DNA of 64,000 bases from Echinococcus granulosus (Eukaryota; Platyhelminthes; Cestoda; Cyclophyllidea; Taeniidae): assembly GCF_000524195.1 (NCBI RefSeq), contig NW_020170416.1, positions 570,250-634,249 on the forward strand. The letters are read 5' to 3'. Of this stretch, positions 1-12,880 are shown in pieces. Positions within the stretch are counted from its first letter, which is position 1; each line of letters opens with the position of its first letter. The notes under the pieces are model-generated. The model ran no database searches, was not told where the DNA came from, and worked only from the letters and a program-made list of their open reading frames with translations. The position numbers and the translations under genes were made by a program.

Positions 1-3000
1 GTGGAAGAGACTCTTCCATTTATTCCCATGCATCACCTATTGGAAAAACCTAACTAGGAGTTGCCTTTACAAGCACCTCACTTACTTCTCCTTGATCATC
101 AATATGCAGTAAAAGATTTTATCACTTCAATTTGGCATCCGTTAGTCAAGTGAGGTCGTTTAACGTTTATAAAATGCAATTTTGAAGGTACCTCTAGTTG
201 TTGAATTTGCCTTGCTGCCAAGTCCAAAAGCAACGAGTTTTCTACTCTTTTCGACCCTGTACATAGAGCCACAGGGGCGTGAGGACACGATGCGACCATT
301 GAAGAGAGGCGGACTCAACTGGATAGGTAAGTGAAGTGCTTTAAGGATGATACATGTCAAATAAGGACAAACAACTGAACTACCTGTGACCTGCGTTGAT
401 CACGCTACCTCCGCCCTCCCGAACCGTTAAGGCAGTTTGATTTTGTGAGCCATCTATGAGTTCAGCATTCACTGGAGCGATTGAATAGTCGTTGATTAAA
501 CGAAGAATCCCGTTTGGCTAACAATTTGGGCTTCATCAAGCGGATGAAAGCGCCACTTTCCCAAATTTTATAGGGCTAAAAGTCACTGCGTTGCATAAAA
601 TACCAGTGAGTGAAAGCTCCACCTGAATAGGTTGTAGGCCCCCCAATCAGTTGATTAAATTTAACTTTTGAATGGAAGGAAAGCTGTAGCTTTGGGTATT
701 GGGCTTAAGATGTAGCCGTTGAATCGCCAGATTTTGAAGCTGGTATTGTACCTAAGACGTGTTCCAGGTCTATGCTTCCACACCGGTTCAACAGGTAATG
801 CAAGCTACAGTGGGAAAAAATCCCTTGAGATGTTCTTTGCAGCTAGCTTCCACGACGTAGTGTTACATTTGTCGGTGTATAAGGAGTAAAGATGGGCGTC
901 AGTCCCTCGTTGCGGAACTTCCGCTGCGGAGCTGTTGGTTGCCCCTGCTGAATGTAGTCCAAGCTTGTCCGTTATACGCTTCTAGATGCATTTGAAGAGG
1001 TGTTTTTGATGGAGGTACCATTCAGGAAGGCTTTCAAAAGCTTCATCACCTCTCGTGGCGATGGAAATGCACTGTATTTGGAAGGGCCTTCTAATTACGT
1101 GTCACTTTGTGATGAAATAATTCCTTGACTCCTGCATTAAGAGACAGTTGTGGAGGATACCAGATGGGTGGATCTCAAGCCTTTAATCTTCAAACCGCTA
1201 GTTTGCTTTTCATTTCTCTTTCTAGAGCGCCACCTAGCTAAATTTTTGGAGATAAGTGGCTTTCCTATCACAGCACAAAGCCAAGCTGCTATGCCTCCAG
1301 GGCTCAACCCCATTTCTTGCCTAAAGAAGGCGCTTGCTTTGTGTGTGGTAGGCAGCAGATGCAATTTTTCATCATGATTAGTGAAGTGTGCCTAAGCTTC
1401 AACTTCTCAATGCAGTCACACGACTGCAATATGTAGAAGAACGAATTTCTTACATCGGGAAACAACTCCCACCCCCAAAACCAGCCCATGAGATGTGCGC
1501 TTTTGGTAGGAAGGAAAGGAGGGAGAGGGAGAGACAATGCCTCATTCTCCAAGCTCCAAGCGATGCTTGCTACCTTTTCCCCCCATTAGCATTTTGCTAA
1601 ACCACGCGCTGAATGGGGACACGAAGCAGGACAGACCATCGGGAGGTGTGAGTGGGGGAGGAGCAAAGACGGTCGTAGCCAGCGATCATGTGTCACTTTA
1701 AAGAATAACTACATCACAGCTTAAAAATGTCACTATTCCGCCATGTCAAGTCCATTAGAAGGTTCCTTGGGGCCATAATACCTTTTTAACCCCACTTTAT
1801 AGAAATTGCGTATCAAAAGATTTCCCCACCTCAGTAGTACCTGCTTTCCACTTAAAAAATCTAAAAATAAGACTCTATTTTAAGTAAATGTTTGAAGCTT
1901 ATAATACGGAAAAGGATTTTTGATAAATTTTTTAAAGAGGAAGAAACAGCTGCTAATATTATTTGCTTGGCCTCGAGATGGGAGGGGGTGGAGGCACTTG
2001 ATTTAAGCGATCTCCGTGGTGATCCCATACAATGGCGAATTCAACTGTCTTGAGTTTCTTATTTGTAAAACCAATTAATTTGTAGAGTAACTCTGTTCAG
2101 TTTTTGAAAAGTTAAAAAACTTAAAGTGGTTCCTGATTTTGAAATCATATGATTTGTGTTTCACTTACCAGGTTAAGGAACTGTTGGCGATTTAAAGTGC
2201 AGCGGAAGGGAGACTTCCAAGTGCATTGATCATAAAGTGGCCAATTATTATCTTAATTTCTTTAAAAAGCAAAATCAATGCAAAAAGAAAGTGGTCTTAT
2301 TAGTCTTACCTTGGCAAAGTGCTTTAGCTTTGAATTTTCCGCATTAGGCATCAGTGTCACAGATATGTGACGCCCTTACTTGGTGGATTTCAGCCTCACA
2401 AATACATGAAGTCTGCAATCTAGGTAGATCTGCAGTTGAACAGATGTGCAACGCTTTTACTTTCCTGGTGGATACCGGCATCACTGAAGTGTTACGCCTT
2501 TACTTTCTTTGTACGTCCCTGCGTTGCAAATATGTGACGCCTTAACTTTCTTGGTGGAGTCCAGAGTCGAGTGGTTGAACTTAACAGAAAATAAACAACT
2601 TTAAAAAGTCTCCCAAAAGACCCTACCAGTCTGTGATCTGATCTGCTCTCAACAAAACAGAAACTCTAGCCACCCCTATTCCCACTTCAATTCCACTTTC
2701 CAACCGTCAATGCTGCCTCGCACGTCCATTTGGCGCGAGGTCACTCAAAATTGATGATGGAAGGTAGAGGCGATGGCCTTTACTTGGAGCTTAAAAATAT
2801 TACTAGGCGAAATCTCAGTGTGTGGAAGATATCAAGGTAGTCTCTCCTTTATTGAAGTATCCACCTTCTCTTCTGAAGAGTTAGCCTTACGTCGTGGGGT
2901 ATGAAGTTTGAGGTGCTGCGTTGTTCTGTGTTGCATTGGCTGGATGGAATAATATTAATAAAACTTTTCGTTTGCCACTTAATTAGTCCTGACCACTGAT

Positions 3001-5267
3001 GGTTTTTTGAGAGAAGGAAGGGGAATCGGAAGGCAGGGAAGTGCCTTTGCAGCAAACCCCCCACTTGTATTGGGCGGGATCGAATGGAGAGACTCCTTCT
3101 GTAATTGTTATGTTTTCAGTACGTAAATTGCTTTTAACCCAGTCTTGTGGAGGTGGTGTGTTGCAGGAGAGTGTGGTAGACAGTGAGAAAATGGATTGTT
3201 TAGGCGGAGACAACCAATAAAATTCTCCCTTAATAGACGTCGGACTACTACAAGAGCCGTTTCTTACCACAAGTCGATAGTTAGGTCAGCCAGTCAATCA
3301 CTCGGTCGGTCACTCAGCCAGTCGGTCGGACCGCAGAAAATCCAGCGTGGACGCCGATTATTCATGAAGCGAGTGAATAAAGCGAAGAGCAAAATTTGCT
3401 GCCCCTACCAATCAGTGATAGTCTGCGGAGCAGTAGTTAGATGATTTTACCTAAAAGGGAGGAAGAAAGAAAGTGAGGAGGAAGGCAGTCGTTGATTGAT
3501 GCGTAGTATCGAATAAACCCCATTTTGAACCCAAAATTTGCAATTCGTGATATTCATGAAGTTCTGACGGAGGAAGATCCAGGCGGGGCAGCTCTAACCA
3601 GGGTTAGTTCCATTTGCAAGAGAGAATATTAAACAGCATCAAAGAAGCATGAGTGTGGTAAAGAATTTATTGACAACGAAGGCGAGGGAACTGTCAAACG
3701 TGGGATTCATTTCCATACGCTGCAAACTTAATTCCTCCGAGCCAATCTACCGCGGGATATGTGAACGCGTCCGATTTACTACCAACAGATCAGTTTTTTG
3801 CCAATTTTTAAAATTTTTAATAGCTTGCAAAAAATTTGACTACCAGCTAAGGTGCGAAGCATTCGATAGCACATTTAACACGTTAGCTCGCGGTGTCACA
3901 CATATGTGACGCCCACACTAACCTTAAGTGGTCCCACACTTTACGCTGCACACCTAGTTAAACTATTTAGTCAGAGAAAAAAAAACAGAAATGAACGATG
4001 ACAACTAGTACATACGGTGCAGCATATCACCCGAGTGGCTTTGGTGGTCGAGTCACTCCTGAGACCATGATCTGTAATGGCTGTACCGCCAGAGATGATG
4101 TCTACCCTACTTCAGGGGCGAATTTCGTCATCTTACATTCATTTTTATATCAACTAAGGAAGTGACGTCACTTTTATATGAAAGATCAAGAAGATTCAAT
4201 GAAGTTAAAAGTATGGTACTGATGCTTCCAACTAATTTAGCCCACAACTCCAATCAAAGTTATCATGTGGTTTTATTAAAGAGATCGGTGACGTCTTCTC
4301 TACAATGCGGCACCACCGAAGCCTCAAAAGTCAAGTTTTACGGTTCGGTGATTTGTCAAGGGTGCTAGATGTCAAAGTAAAGCCACAAAAACAAAACAGA
4401 CAAAACGCCTTCCCAGCACGAATTTTGTTATCAGGACACAAAAAGGAATGAATCAGCTACAAAGCGATAGTAAAGGCAGACTGATTAAGGGATTTGATTT
4501 GATGGCTAGCCATGTTGCGCTAATCGCTTTTACCAGTTATAATGTCTTGCGGTTTGAAAATTGCGCCTGGTTTTCGGTGCACGCACCTCGTAAACGCCCG
4601 CAATTGTCCATATGGGTGCAGTAGAAGACATAGACAGGCCTCGATCTATCCAAGCAAGGCCCCTAATCGCTTACTTGGACACTTTTCCTCCCTTTCGACC
4701 ACCTAATTTATAAAATCTGTATTGATTCAGGTTCTTTCACCTACCGAATCCAGATATATTTGGTTCCGAGAATCCTAAAAAGCGTTTTAACATGCGAATC
4801 GCCCTCCAGATTATTGTGCCGTCGGAAGCGACTTGGACGCCGCAAAGGTTACCGACTGGTCAGATACCCGCGAGGTTTAACACCTCCTCCAACCGACTGC
4901 TAAGTTCACACGTCTAATCAATGCTGAATCAACGTTTATAACAACTACGGAATCACAAATGGCGCCTTCAACAATGTCACTTCCTCCGTGTCACCCCTAG
5001 GTGAAAAAAAAAATCTATCAGAAAAAAAGAATCAAAGTGCCATTCAAACCACCAAGCCAAAATGAAACCCACACATTTGAGATTGTGAAGACTTTCTCAT
5101 GTGGAAATAAATACAAGAAATGTATTTGGAATTTCTCCACACAAAATCCCCTCCCTTTCTCTAGGACCCACTCGTTGGAAGAAACGAAAACTCCACACAC
5201 AAAAAGAAGCCTGTTTAACGGAAAAAACGGCTAGAATTGGCATCTTCACGGCCACAATTCCACACAT
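1..5267. other. Gene-poor region with diverged repeats
   Basis: I find no exon that I can relate to a known protein on either strand. Open frames are short and lack convincing splice sites. The stretch holds a degenerate tandem repeat (2350-2570) and two or three copies of a TCAC/GTGA palindrome (near 2356, 2530 and 3895). It could contain the 3' untranslated region of alpha-tubulin, which ends at 5268 on the minus strand, but no AATAAA is visible just downstream of that stop. Confidence 0.5.
2350..2570. repeat. Degenerate tandem repeat, about four partial units
   Basis: A unit resembling TGTGACGCCTTTACTTTC followed by TTGGTGGA recurs near 2366, 2446, 2492 and 2532, at irregular spacing of 40-80 bp. 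The first and last units carry halves of the TCAC/GTGA palindrome found elsewhere in the window. The 63-codon frame across it is a by-product of the repeat and is not a gene. Confidence 0.6.
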
Positions 5268-6906
5268 CTACTCCTCCTTGGTGTCGTAGCCCACCTCCTC
5301 GTAGTCCTGCTCTAGCGCGGCCAAATCCTGACGCGCTGTTACAAAGTTTTCCTCCTCCATGCCCTCTCCCACGTACCAGTGGACAAAAGCGTGCTTTTTG
5401 AACATTAAATCAAACTTCCTGTCAATCCGAATAAATGCCTCACCGATGGCCGTACTGTTGGCAAGCATACAACACGTCCGCATGACTCGTGCTAGGTCCC
5501 CACCCGGCACAGTAGCCGTCGGTTGACTGTTGATGTCCACCTTGAAGCCGGTTGGACTCCAGTCCACAAAGTGGATGGAGTTGGCCGACTTAATTCCTGA
5601 GGTAGCCGAATTCACACTGGCTGGATCCACATCACCCCGGTAGAGCAGACACACCGCCATATACTTACCCATCCGCGGATCTATCTTGACAAAGGAATTT
5701 GCCGGCTCGAAACAGGCCTTAGTGATTTGATCAATGGAATTAGTTTCGTGATAGGCTCTTTCTGCAGCCACAATCGGCGCAAAGGTAATGAGAGGAAAGT
5801 GGATTCGGGGATAGGGTACCAAATTGGTTTGGAACTCGGTCAGATCTCCATTCAGCTGACCTTCAAATCTCAGCGCTGCGGTGAGGGAGGAGATAATCTG
5901 TGCTAGGATACGATTGATGTTGGTGAAAGTTGGACGGCGAATATCAAGATTGCGACGACAGATGTCCCACACCGCCTCATTATCCATGAGGAAGCAGACC
6001 TCAGAGAGTTCAATGCATGAGTGGGTAGTAAGTACGGTATTATAGGGTTCCACGACGGCCGAGGCTAGACGCGGAGCCGGGTAAACACACAGCTCAATTT
6101 TAGCGCGTTTACGGTAGTCATCTGAGAGGCGTTGAATAAGGAGGGAGCAGAACCCAGAGCCCGACCCACCACCGAGAGAATGGAAGACAAGGAACCCCTG
6201 GAACATGTGACAGGTATCAGCAGTCTTACGGATCTGATTGAGCACGTTGTTGACCATCAACTCGCCGACGGTGTAGTAGCCCCGCGCAAAGTTGTTTGCT
6301 GCGTCCTCCTTTCCTGAGATCAAGCTGTCTGAATGGAAGAGTTGACGGTAGTAGCCCGAGCGAATTTCATCTAAGATAGTAGTAAATGCAAAAGATTATA
6401 GCACCGGTAAACAATGGTAGACGAAGTAGGGAATTTTCAGGGTTCGAAGGTACTTCCTAGATCAAGGATCCCTTCCAAAGATGACAGATTTGACAATCCT
6501 AGTCTCGATTAGCTCCTGCCGTACAATATGCGCTCTCCTTAGACCAGGGAGCAGCCTTGACATATACCAAGGAATTGGACCCCTTATGATGCAGTCAGTA
6601 ACAAGGATAGTGTCCTTTAGACTTGCATGCCTTATTACCTCTTCCGTATCTAGTCAGACGCTACAAGTTCCACAACTCACCAACCACAGAAGGTTCCAAA
6701 TCAATGAAGATGGCGCGGGGCACAAATTTGCCGTGAGCGGTATCATTGTAAAAGGTAAGGAAGGAGCTGTCGTTGGGTTCGTAACCATCGTAGTAGAAGC
6801 CATCCGGTCGAATGCCATGCTCCAGTCCAAGGAGCTCCCAACAGGCATTACCGATCTGCACTCCCGCCTGTCCGATATGGATGCATATCACCTCTCGTAC
6901 TGCGTT
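5268..6906 (-). CDS. TUBA: Divergent alpha-tubulin (first exon not resolved)
   Basis: Alpha-tubulin, the GTP-binding subunit that pairs with beta-tubulin to build microtubules. Two exons are clear. The upstream one (6681-6906) encodes the N-terminal nucleotide fold, including [16 protein letters not shown]. The large one (5268-6370) encodes the rest up to [10 protein letters not shown] and a TAG stop. The junction is phase 1, with a GTGAGT donor at 6680 and a TTAG acceptor at 6372. The start codon lies further upstream, because a TAG precedes the exon in frame; an ATG with a GTGAGT donor at about 7429-7437 is one candidate. About 440 residues are covered, against roughly 450 in the family. 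[17 protein letters not shown], carrying the alpha-specific catalytic Glu254, marks it as alpha. It is unusual in three ways: the loop normally bearing Lys40 is two residues shorter and has no lysine, the glycine-rich motif reads GGGSGSG, and the C-terminal tail is short with no terminal Tyr. It is probably a specialised paralogue. Confidence 0.95.
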
Positions 6907-7014
6907 CTAAAAGATGTATCATCCACGTCAATCACTTAAATGACACGAAATTAGGTTTATTTTTGACCTAAGCAGTCTATAGCACTTTGGGCCCTATGCA
7001 ATAAGTTCGCCACG

Positions 7015-7036
7015 GGTGTCACATATATGTGACACC
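7015..7036. repeat. Perfect 22-bp palindrome (core GTCACATATATGTGAC)
   Basis: This is the cleanest member of a set of at least seven related palindromes in the window (2356, 2528, 3895, 7018, 28775, 28820, 48740). The 16-base core at 7018-7033 equals its own reverse complement, and the symmetry extends three bases on each side. An identical 16-base core recurs at 48740-48755. Confidence 0.85.
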
Positions 7037-8349
7037 TTATTTTTAACCTGATCCAGGGCGCATAAATATACTGGATCATGACCACAATTTCCATGCTAAA
7101 TGGAAGCAAGCACAGACAAAGAGGAACTTAGGGGTCCTAAATTACCCTATTCTAACTTGACAATTATTTGTTTAACTCTCTGTAGTCAGTAAGTCTACTT
7201 TTGATCCTTTGCTAGAGCAATCTTTCGATCTAAACAGTAGTTCTCTTTGAGGGGGAGGAGTTTAAAGGGGACAAATAAAACTAGATCATGACTTAAGAGA
7301 AGGCGTCAGGTGATGGATTTGGTCGAAAAGAACTTCATAAGTTAGACATTATTGGACTAAAAGACTGGGTAAAACTCACAAATTTTAAAGAAGTAGGGAG
7401 GGGAGATTGAGAGGCAATTTACTCACTTTGGCCATGCTGGACGTCACCGCAATGCTGCAGACTTCGAGCCAACGATACGCCGACCGACGTCCGATCGATC
7501 CATGGATAAAGATTGCGTGGTAACGCACGTGAGGGCATTGCAGTGTTCGATTTGCCTCCGGCGGCCCTGCAAGGCGCGTTCGTCTGGTCCGGAGAGGGAG
7601 AGGTGCTGTCGCCTGGGAAATCGATGACAGGAGTGACAACTCAAGCTCCAGGCCACTGAGAGCTCTCTGCTATCACTCTCCTGCCACAGTTAAGACTGGA
7701 GCGAATATTCCAAAAGAATTTTTTAATGTAGGTGGTGCTGACCGGTTTCTTCTTTCCCTTTGTGTTCGAAATCTTTTAAATGCGAAAACTCAAAGTCCAT
7801 AGGACAAAGATGTATTGTGGTGAATCTAAGTCTATTCTAAAGACGTTGCAAAGCCTCTGAGAAGTGAGTTCCAGGGAAAACTGAGTCGAGTGGAAGGGGA
7901 ACCACCAGCTTTGAGAGCTCCATTTGTTGGGAGATCCAAGAAAGGGATGGGGAAGACTAGTAGCGAATTTCGACTGTATTTTCACCTTTTTTTATCCAAT
8001 TTTTCCATCTAGATTAGGAAAGAGGTCAGTAAAATGGAAGAATTGGAAGCACTTAGGAGAAATTCATAAAATTTACCAAAGGACTGGAAAAGCAAGTACA
8101 ACAGGCAGCCGACTACGAACAAATGATCAGAGTTCCCCACTATTGGGCTGAATTAAAACAAATGGCATTTTACTTTCAGCTACTTCTCTTCTTATCCCTC
8201 GGTGACTATATGGACAATTTTTCTCTAAAAGGACAAATTTACAAGGGACCGGTGATAGTTCTGTGTCTTGAAGTCCATTCGGGGTTGGATGGTACCCCTT
8301 GAAGTTGCCAAGCCAAATATCATCTGGCATTGTCTAGCATTTGGGGAAC

Positions 8350-9553
8350 TCAGATCACGAAATGGTATTTGAACAAACGTATCGGGTAGATTTGAATATT
8401 GTCTGGACTACGTGCGGCGTGAGAGTCGGTTCCACAGGTGCTGTGGAGGCTCTTTGGCTGACGACAGAAATGATCCGCTAGAGGATCTTCATTATAGATG
8501 ACATGGGAGGGAGGAAGAGTGGATACTGGCTCATCTTCACTCTCCTCCTGTGTGTTTTTCCGAGTTTAAAGTGACGATCGCCACCTTTTCGTCTCCTCGG
8601 AGTGACACAAACACACGGTGAATAGATATGCGACCCCATCGAGGTAATTGTAGAGTCGACCGCCTTACTGGATAGGTGCCTCGAAAAGCATCACTTAAGA
8701 ATAACGTCATACTTGGAAAGGTAGATTGGTCTTTTGGGGAACCAAAGTTCTAGCGAAGTCAATGGAAGCCCCTTAAGTGCTGAATATAGCTTGTGGTGGT
8801 GACCTCTTCATCCAACTTGGCTCTACTCTCCTCCACCAACCCGAATAAAATTCAGCCATCGGTACATCGTTCTTGCGACCTGCAAGAAGCGGCCGATTTC
8901 TTGCAGGAGTTTTATTGTAGATCTTTGAAATCAACTTTCTCGGTCTCTTCAATTTTGCTTGTTACTGTTAGATCGGATGAAGGTGGGGATGCCTCAAGAC
9001 AATTTACTCCAGTGAGCGCAACCCAAGATAATCGAGGCATTTCAAATCAGATTTTGGAAAAAATTGCATTTATTAAAATTTAGCGTTGTGGATAAGTTGG
9101 AAGACTGTACTTACCCAGAATGTAGTCAAGGCAGAAATTTAACGACAAATGTGACTACTCAACCGGTATGTAGATGACAGCTTCACTTCAATCGCCTCCC
9201 TACAAGGCATTTAAATGCTTTGTGTGGTAAAAGTGACCATCTGAAATGAACTGGATGGCTGGAACAGATGGCAGATGATTGCTGGAAGCCTCTTATAAGA
9301 CTTTAAGCAAGGTAATCACTTCATCATTCACACTGATTGTTACTGAAAGTAATTTGTGTTCTCCAGCAAGTAGACGATCCTCCCCCCTAAAACAAGTGAT
9401 TTACTACTAGGATCAAATTGTATGGAACATCGTTTGGTTGTGCATACCTCAAACTCGCTTCCTCCTTCTGCCATACAACGAGGTTGACAAACCAAAATCA
9501 ACGGCGTTTGTCGACCCAAATTTAGCAGTTTCAGCTGACATTTTGCCATCACA
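8350..9553 (-). CDS. Weak candidate gene, two exon-like segments, unidentified
   Basis: Two minus-strand open segments have usable splice sites and matching phase. The first (9448-9553) has a GCAG acceptor and a GAG|GTATGC donor, and reads ...PLILVCQPRCMAEGGSEFE. The second (8350-8547) has a CACAG acceptor, starts with the acidic EESEDEPVSTLPPS, and ends in a TGA after 65 codons. Both meet in phase 0. I recognise no domain. The segment upstream of 9553 is missing and no polyadenylation signal is obvious, so this could be a chance arrangement. Confidence 0.25.
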
Positions 9554-10642
9554 CTGCCCAGGTGGCATGGAGCGGAGCAAAGATAATCACATTGACCAAC
9601 TGATGCCTATCTAGGCGCTTTACTGCGTGGACATAAACAACCGCGCATAGTTTAGAAGGATCTACGGCCTTCTTCAAGTCATTACAGCAGGCAAAGTTAG
9701 CTCCGAGATGTCACCTACACTTCCCTTCGCTCCAATGGACTCTCAGTCCATGTAAGCGGCAGTAGTCACCCAGATCTTGTGATTCTTTTTTCGGGGTCCT
9801 TCGAGGCGAATTGGACACTTCAGCATAACCCTTCTAACTCCGCACTACCTTGAAATGTCAGACCTGTCTTTTCCACCAACTGACTATCTCCGTATTAAAC
9901 CAGCAAGACCTCCTCTATTCAAAGCAGGGAAGCTTAGAAGTACCTCGACCACAAAATCCCCTTGCAAATGGCTGGAAGGGGAGGGAGCAGGTGAGCTCCT
10001 AACTACCCGGAAAAAATGGAGGTGTCCCATGCTTGACTGGCGTCCTAGTTCAAGGTCGCGATCGCCCAAGTGATAACGGCTTGGTAACGCGTGTCTATGT
10101 GACCGGAAGCATCAGGATGTAAGGGATCAGATATGCGCCGGATTGAGGTAAAAATATGCCCCTATCCGTAAAAAAAGCCATTTCTACCTACTATTTAAAA
10201 GGTTTCCGTCGAATACGATTGATACAGTCGCTTAAAAATTGAACGGATGGAGCGGATAGCCACCGAAACCGTGGTGATTCGTGGTTTAGGCAAAAAAACT
10301 TTTTCCTCTAGGGTATTTTTTACTCTAGGAAATAAACGAACAGATCGAGCAACTGACTGGTAAACGCACACTTCCACTAGCGGACCTCCAATGACCTTCA
10401 AAGCAATGATTCTGCATGAACGATGAAATTTAACCATTCAGCAAGTTGAGGCTTCCTCCAGGGAAAACCCGAATCTTTGACACCCAAAACAACCCCAAGG
10501 TTTGACGTATTTACTTTCACATGAACTAAACACCCACTGGATAAACCTAAACCGCTAAGTTGCTTCAAAAACCATTTTACTTGTACCTCAGTTCAAGCAA
10601 GAAGTAGCAGGGATCAAGCGACTTCCAACATATGCACAAAAC

Positions 10643-10648
10643 TTTATT
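10643..10648 (-). terminator. AATAAA polyadenylation signal of CIAO2B
   Basis: AATAAA on the minus strand, about 127 bases downstream of the CIAO2B stop codon at 10775. It is the first canonical signal after that stop. Confidence 0.6.
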
Positions 10649-10774
10649 TTCCACTTATCAAATGATAAAAATGAAGGAAGGCAGAGTCAGAGCCTTTTTA
10701 GAAAATCAGTCAAGTTCCATCTAATTTCTACAATCCCGAAAGAGAGGTGTGTCAAAGTAGTTGATCATCAGTAA

Positions 10775-12067
10775 TCAGGGAGCAAGACATTGATTGACAG
10801 CCTGAGCAAGTGCGGGATTCTCCATGGCGGCGGCGACACGCTCCTTGTCAGCTAGTTGTTTGTTAATGTCCGCCTCGGTTTCGTGCATACCTGACGCTAT
10901 CGTCACGTGAATCTAGCAACAGAAAAAGCCGGTCTACTAACACTATCATCAGTAGTAGTTTCACTGCAAAATCTCGAATATCTGTATTGGTCACTGTATT
11001 TTGAGGGGTTGGTCTTGCAACGGAGAACATTACCATTACAATGTTGCAATCACACCTTCTACTGCCGTCAATGTGGCAAGTAAAGCAAGTAGTACTACGA
11101 ATGATGCCATCGGGGTCGCAGGAGTGAAGTACACGAGAGGGAGTCAAGTCAAACTGGGATTCGCGGCTCTTCGTAGACGACGATGAGACAATCGGCTACA
11201 AGATGATCCAAAAATGACCATACGTCTGTAGTTCAGGCAATCCCGACCTTGCCGGTTACGGACTTACGACTTTGACAGCTACTCTCTATTCAGGGCATGA
11301 AAGGCACGATCCTGTTCACCTTACTGACGCATAGCCTGCTGGCGCAAAAGCACAAAAAAGGACAGAATCCTTCCGCGGGCACAGCAAATACCATACAATA
11401 GTTTAGGAAAATGGTCGATTTCAAAAGGCTAGCGTAAGCTGGGTATGAAGGGGGAAGGACCAGTCAATCAGGATAACAACGACCTACACTAAAGAATCAA
11501 CGCTGAATGGTTATGGGAAAGGACTAAAAGGTGAAATTCGTGCTTCATTTTGGCTCAGAAAATAAGTGAGCTCCTGAAATCTTCCAAAAATGTGGTCAAA
11601 AGGTACACCAAAGTAGTCAAATGGGACCAGCCAATCACCTTGAAGCGGCGTGGCAATGACCGCAGCAACTTGACCTTGATTGAGAGACCAATGAGGGTAG
11701 CCATGCTGCAATGGGGAATAGTGGGTGTGAACTGGAGATTGACAGTGGAGGCGGCGTCATCCACGGCTATTTCCTCCCTCCTTACCACACCAAGCGCCTC
11801 CAGAGTGTAGGGGTGCTCCGGATCTCGAATGTCGCGAATGTGCTCTGCAGGGAAGGCGAAAAGTGTTGCCTGTTGGGTCTCAAGCAGAGACTCCGACTTA
11901 TTCATATTATTTTCTTTTTGTCAATTTTCCATCCCGATTGACTTACCGAAGATTTCGGCGGCTGTGATTGGTTCGCGGGTAGATGTGGACATTGGCTTGA
12001 ATTGTACACCCATTCGACTCTTGTCGACGGGGTAGAGGCGCGGTGCTGCGTTTTGAAGAAATTCCAT
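10775..12067 (-). CDS. CIAO2B: CIAO2B (MIP18/FAM96B), cytosolic Fe-S assembly factor
   Basis: A DUF59-family subunit of the CIA targeting complex. In animals it works with CIAO1 and MMS19 to hand Fe-S clusters to cytosolic and nuclear proteins such as DNA polymerases and helicases. There are three exons: 11947-12067, 11639-11844 and 10775-10912, joined in phases 1 and 0 with GTAAGT and GTGATT donors. The product is 154 residues (human about 163). It starts [12 protein letters not shown]. Diagnostic segments are [13 protein letters not shown] and [20 protein letters not shown], which contains the conserved reactive Cys of the family. The last exon gives [18 protein letters not shown] and ends NQCLAP. 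The sequence is closer to the 2B than to the 2A paralogue ([20 protein letters not shown]). The gene is transcribed in the same direction as EIF3L, about 0.8 kb away. Confidence 0.96.
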
Positions 12068-12880
12068 CTGGAAAAGGAAATGGATAGAATTTAGACTCAT
12101 ATCAATCGGCACATGTAAAATTGTTTGACGTCACGTATTTTGGAATTGGGGAACTTGCTACTGCCGTAGTGCTAGCGAAGGCTTTCAACCTATCGGAAAA
12201 AACAAATGAATCGCAGAGTCACCAGCAACCCTCACTGAGGCTACACGCTTTTTAGAGTTTAATGGAAACAACAGCACGTCCCTCAACTTGGCATCTTTTA
12301 AACCCCAACGACCTTCCCGTTTTGGCATTGAAAACGACACGTGAGAGAGAGCAAGTTACTGGTGATTGACTGACTTCGCGGTTGATAAATACTTGACCTA
12401 AGAATGATGGATATCAGACCGACTCTTCCCAACAAAACAACCTTCTACATAAGACAGTGAGCATCACGTTTTTCCCCCTACTGATGCACTATTAATTCAG
12501 AAAGGGGCAGAAAGTGCGTAGGCATCAGCTAAAGGTGATAAAATAAACAACAAGAAATCCTAATGGGAACGGTTGTGAACACGGTGACAAACACCAAATC
12601 AACACACCAACTCGTCCCCTATACAACTGAATAATTTAATTCACAAAAACATGCTTGAGAACATTCCTAAGGGGATGCGGTCAACCCCGAAATGATCAAT
12701 AGCAGCACCCCGAATAACAGATGAAGCCTACTAGAGTGAGAGCGAAACGGTTGTAGGTTGTGGTAGTAACTCTCATCAGGCAAAAGAAGACAGGCATAGT
12801 CCTTAGACAGGTGTATATTTATGCTTGTTGAATTATCAAACAACGAAGCCGCAATGCGAGGTTGAGCCGTCAACGACGAT

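Larger units (their letters stand above)
6907..10774. other. Mostly non-coding intergenic stretch
   Basis: This lies between the second tubulin exon and the 3' end of CIAO2B. It holds a perfect 22-bp palindrome at 7015-7036, a possible first exon of alpha-tubulin near 7430, and one weak candidate gene (8350-9553, minus, listed separately). A stretch near 9700-9850 looks repeat-derived. Nothing else is supported. Confidence 0.5.

Noticed and set aside
2354..2545. 63-codon frame
   Set aside because: It lies wholly inside the degenerate tandem repeat; its apparent periodicity comes from the repeat.
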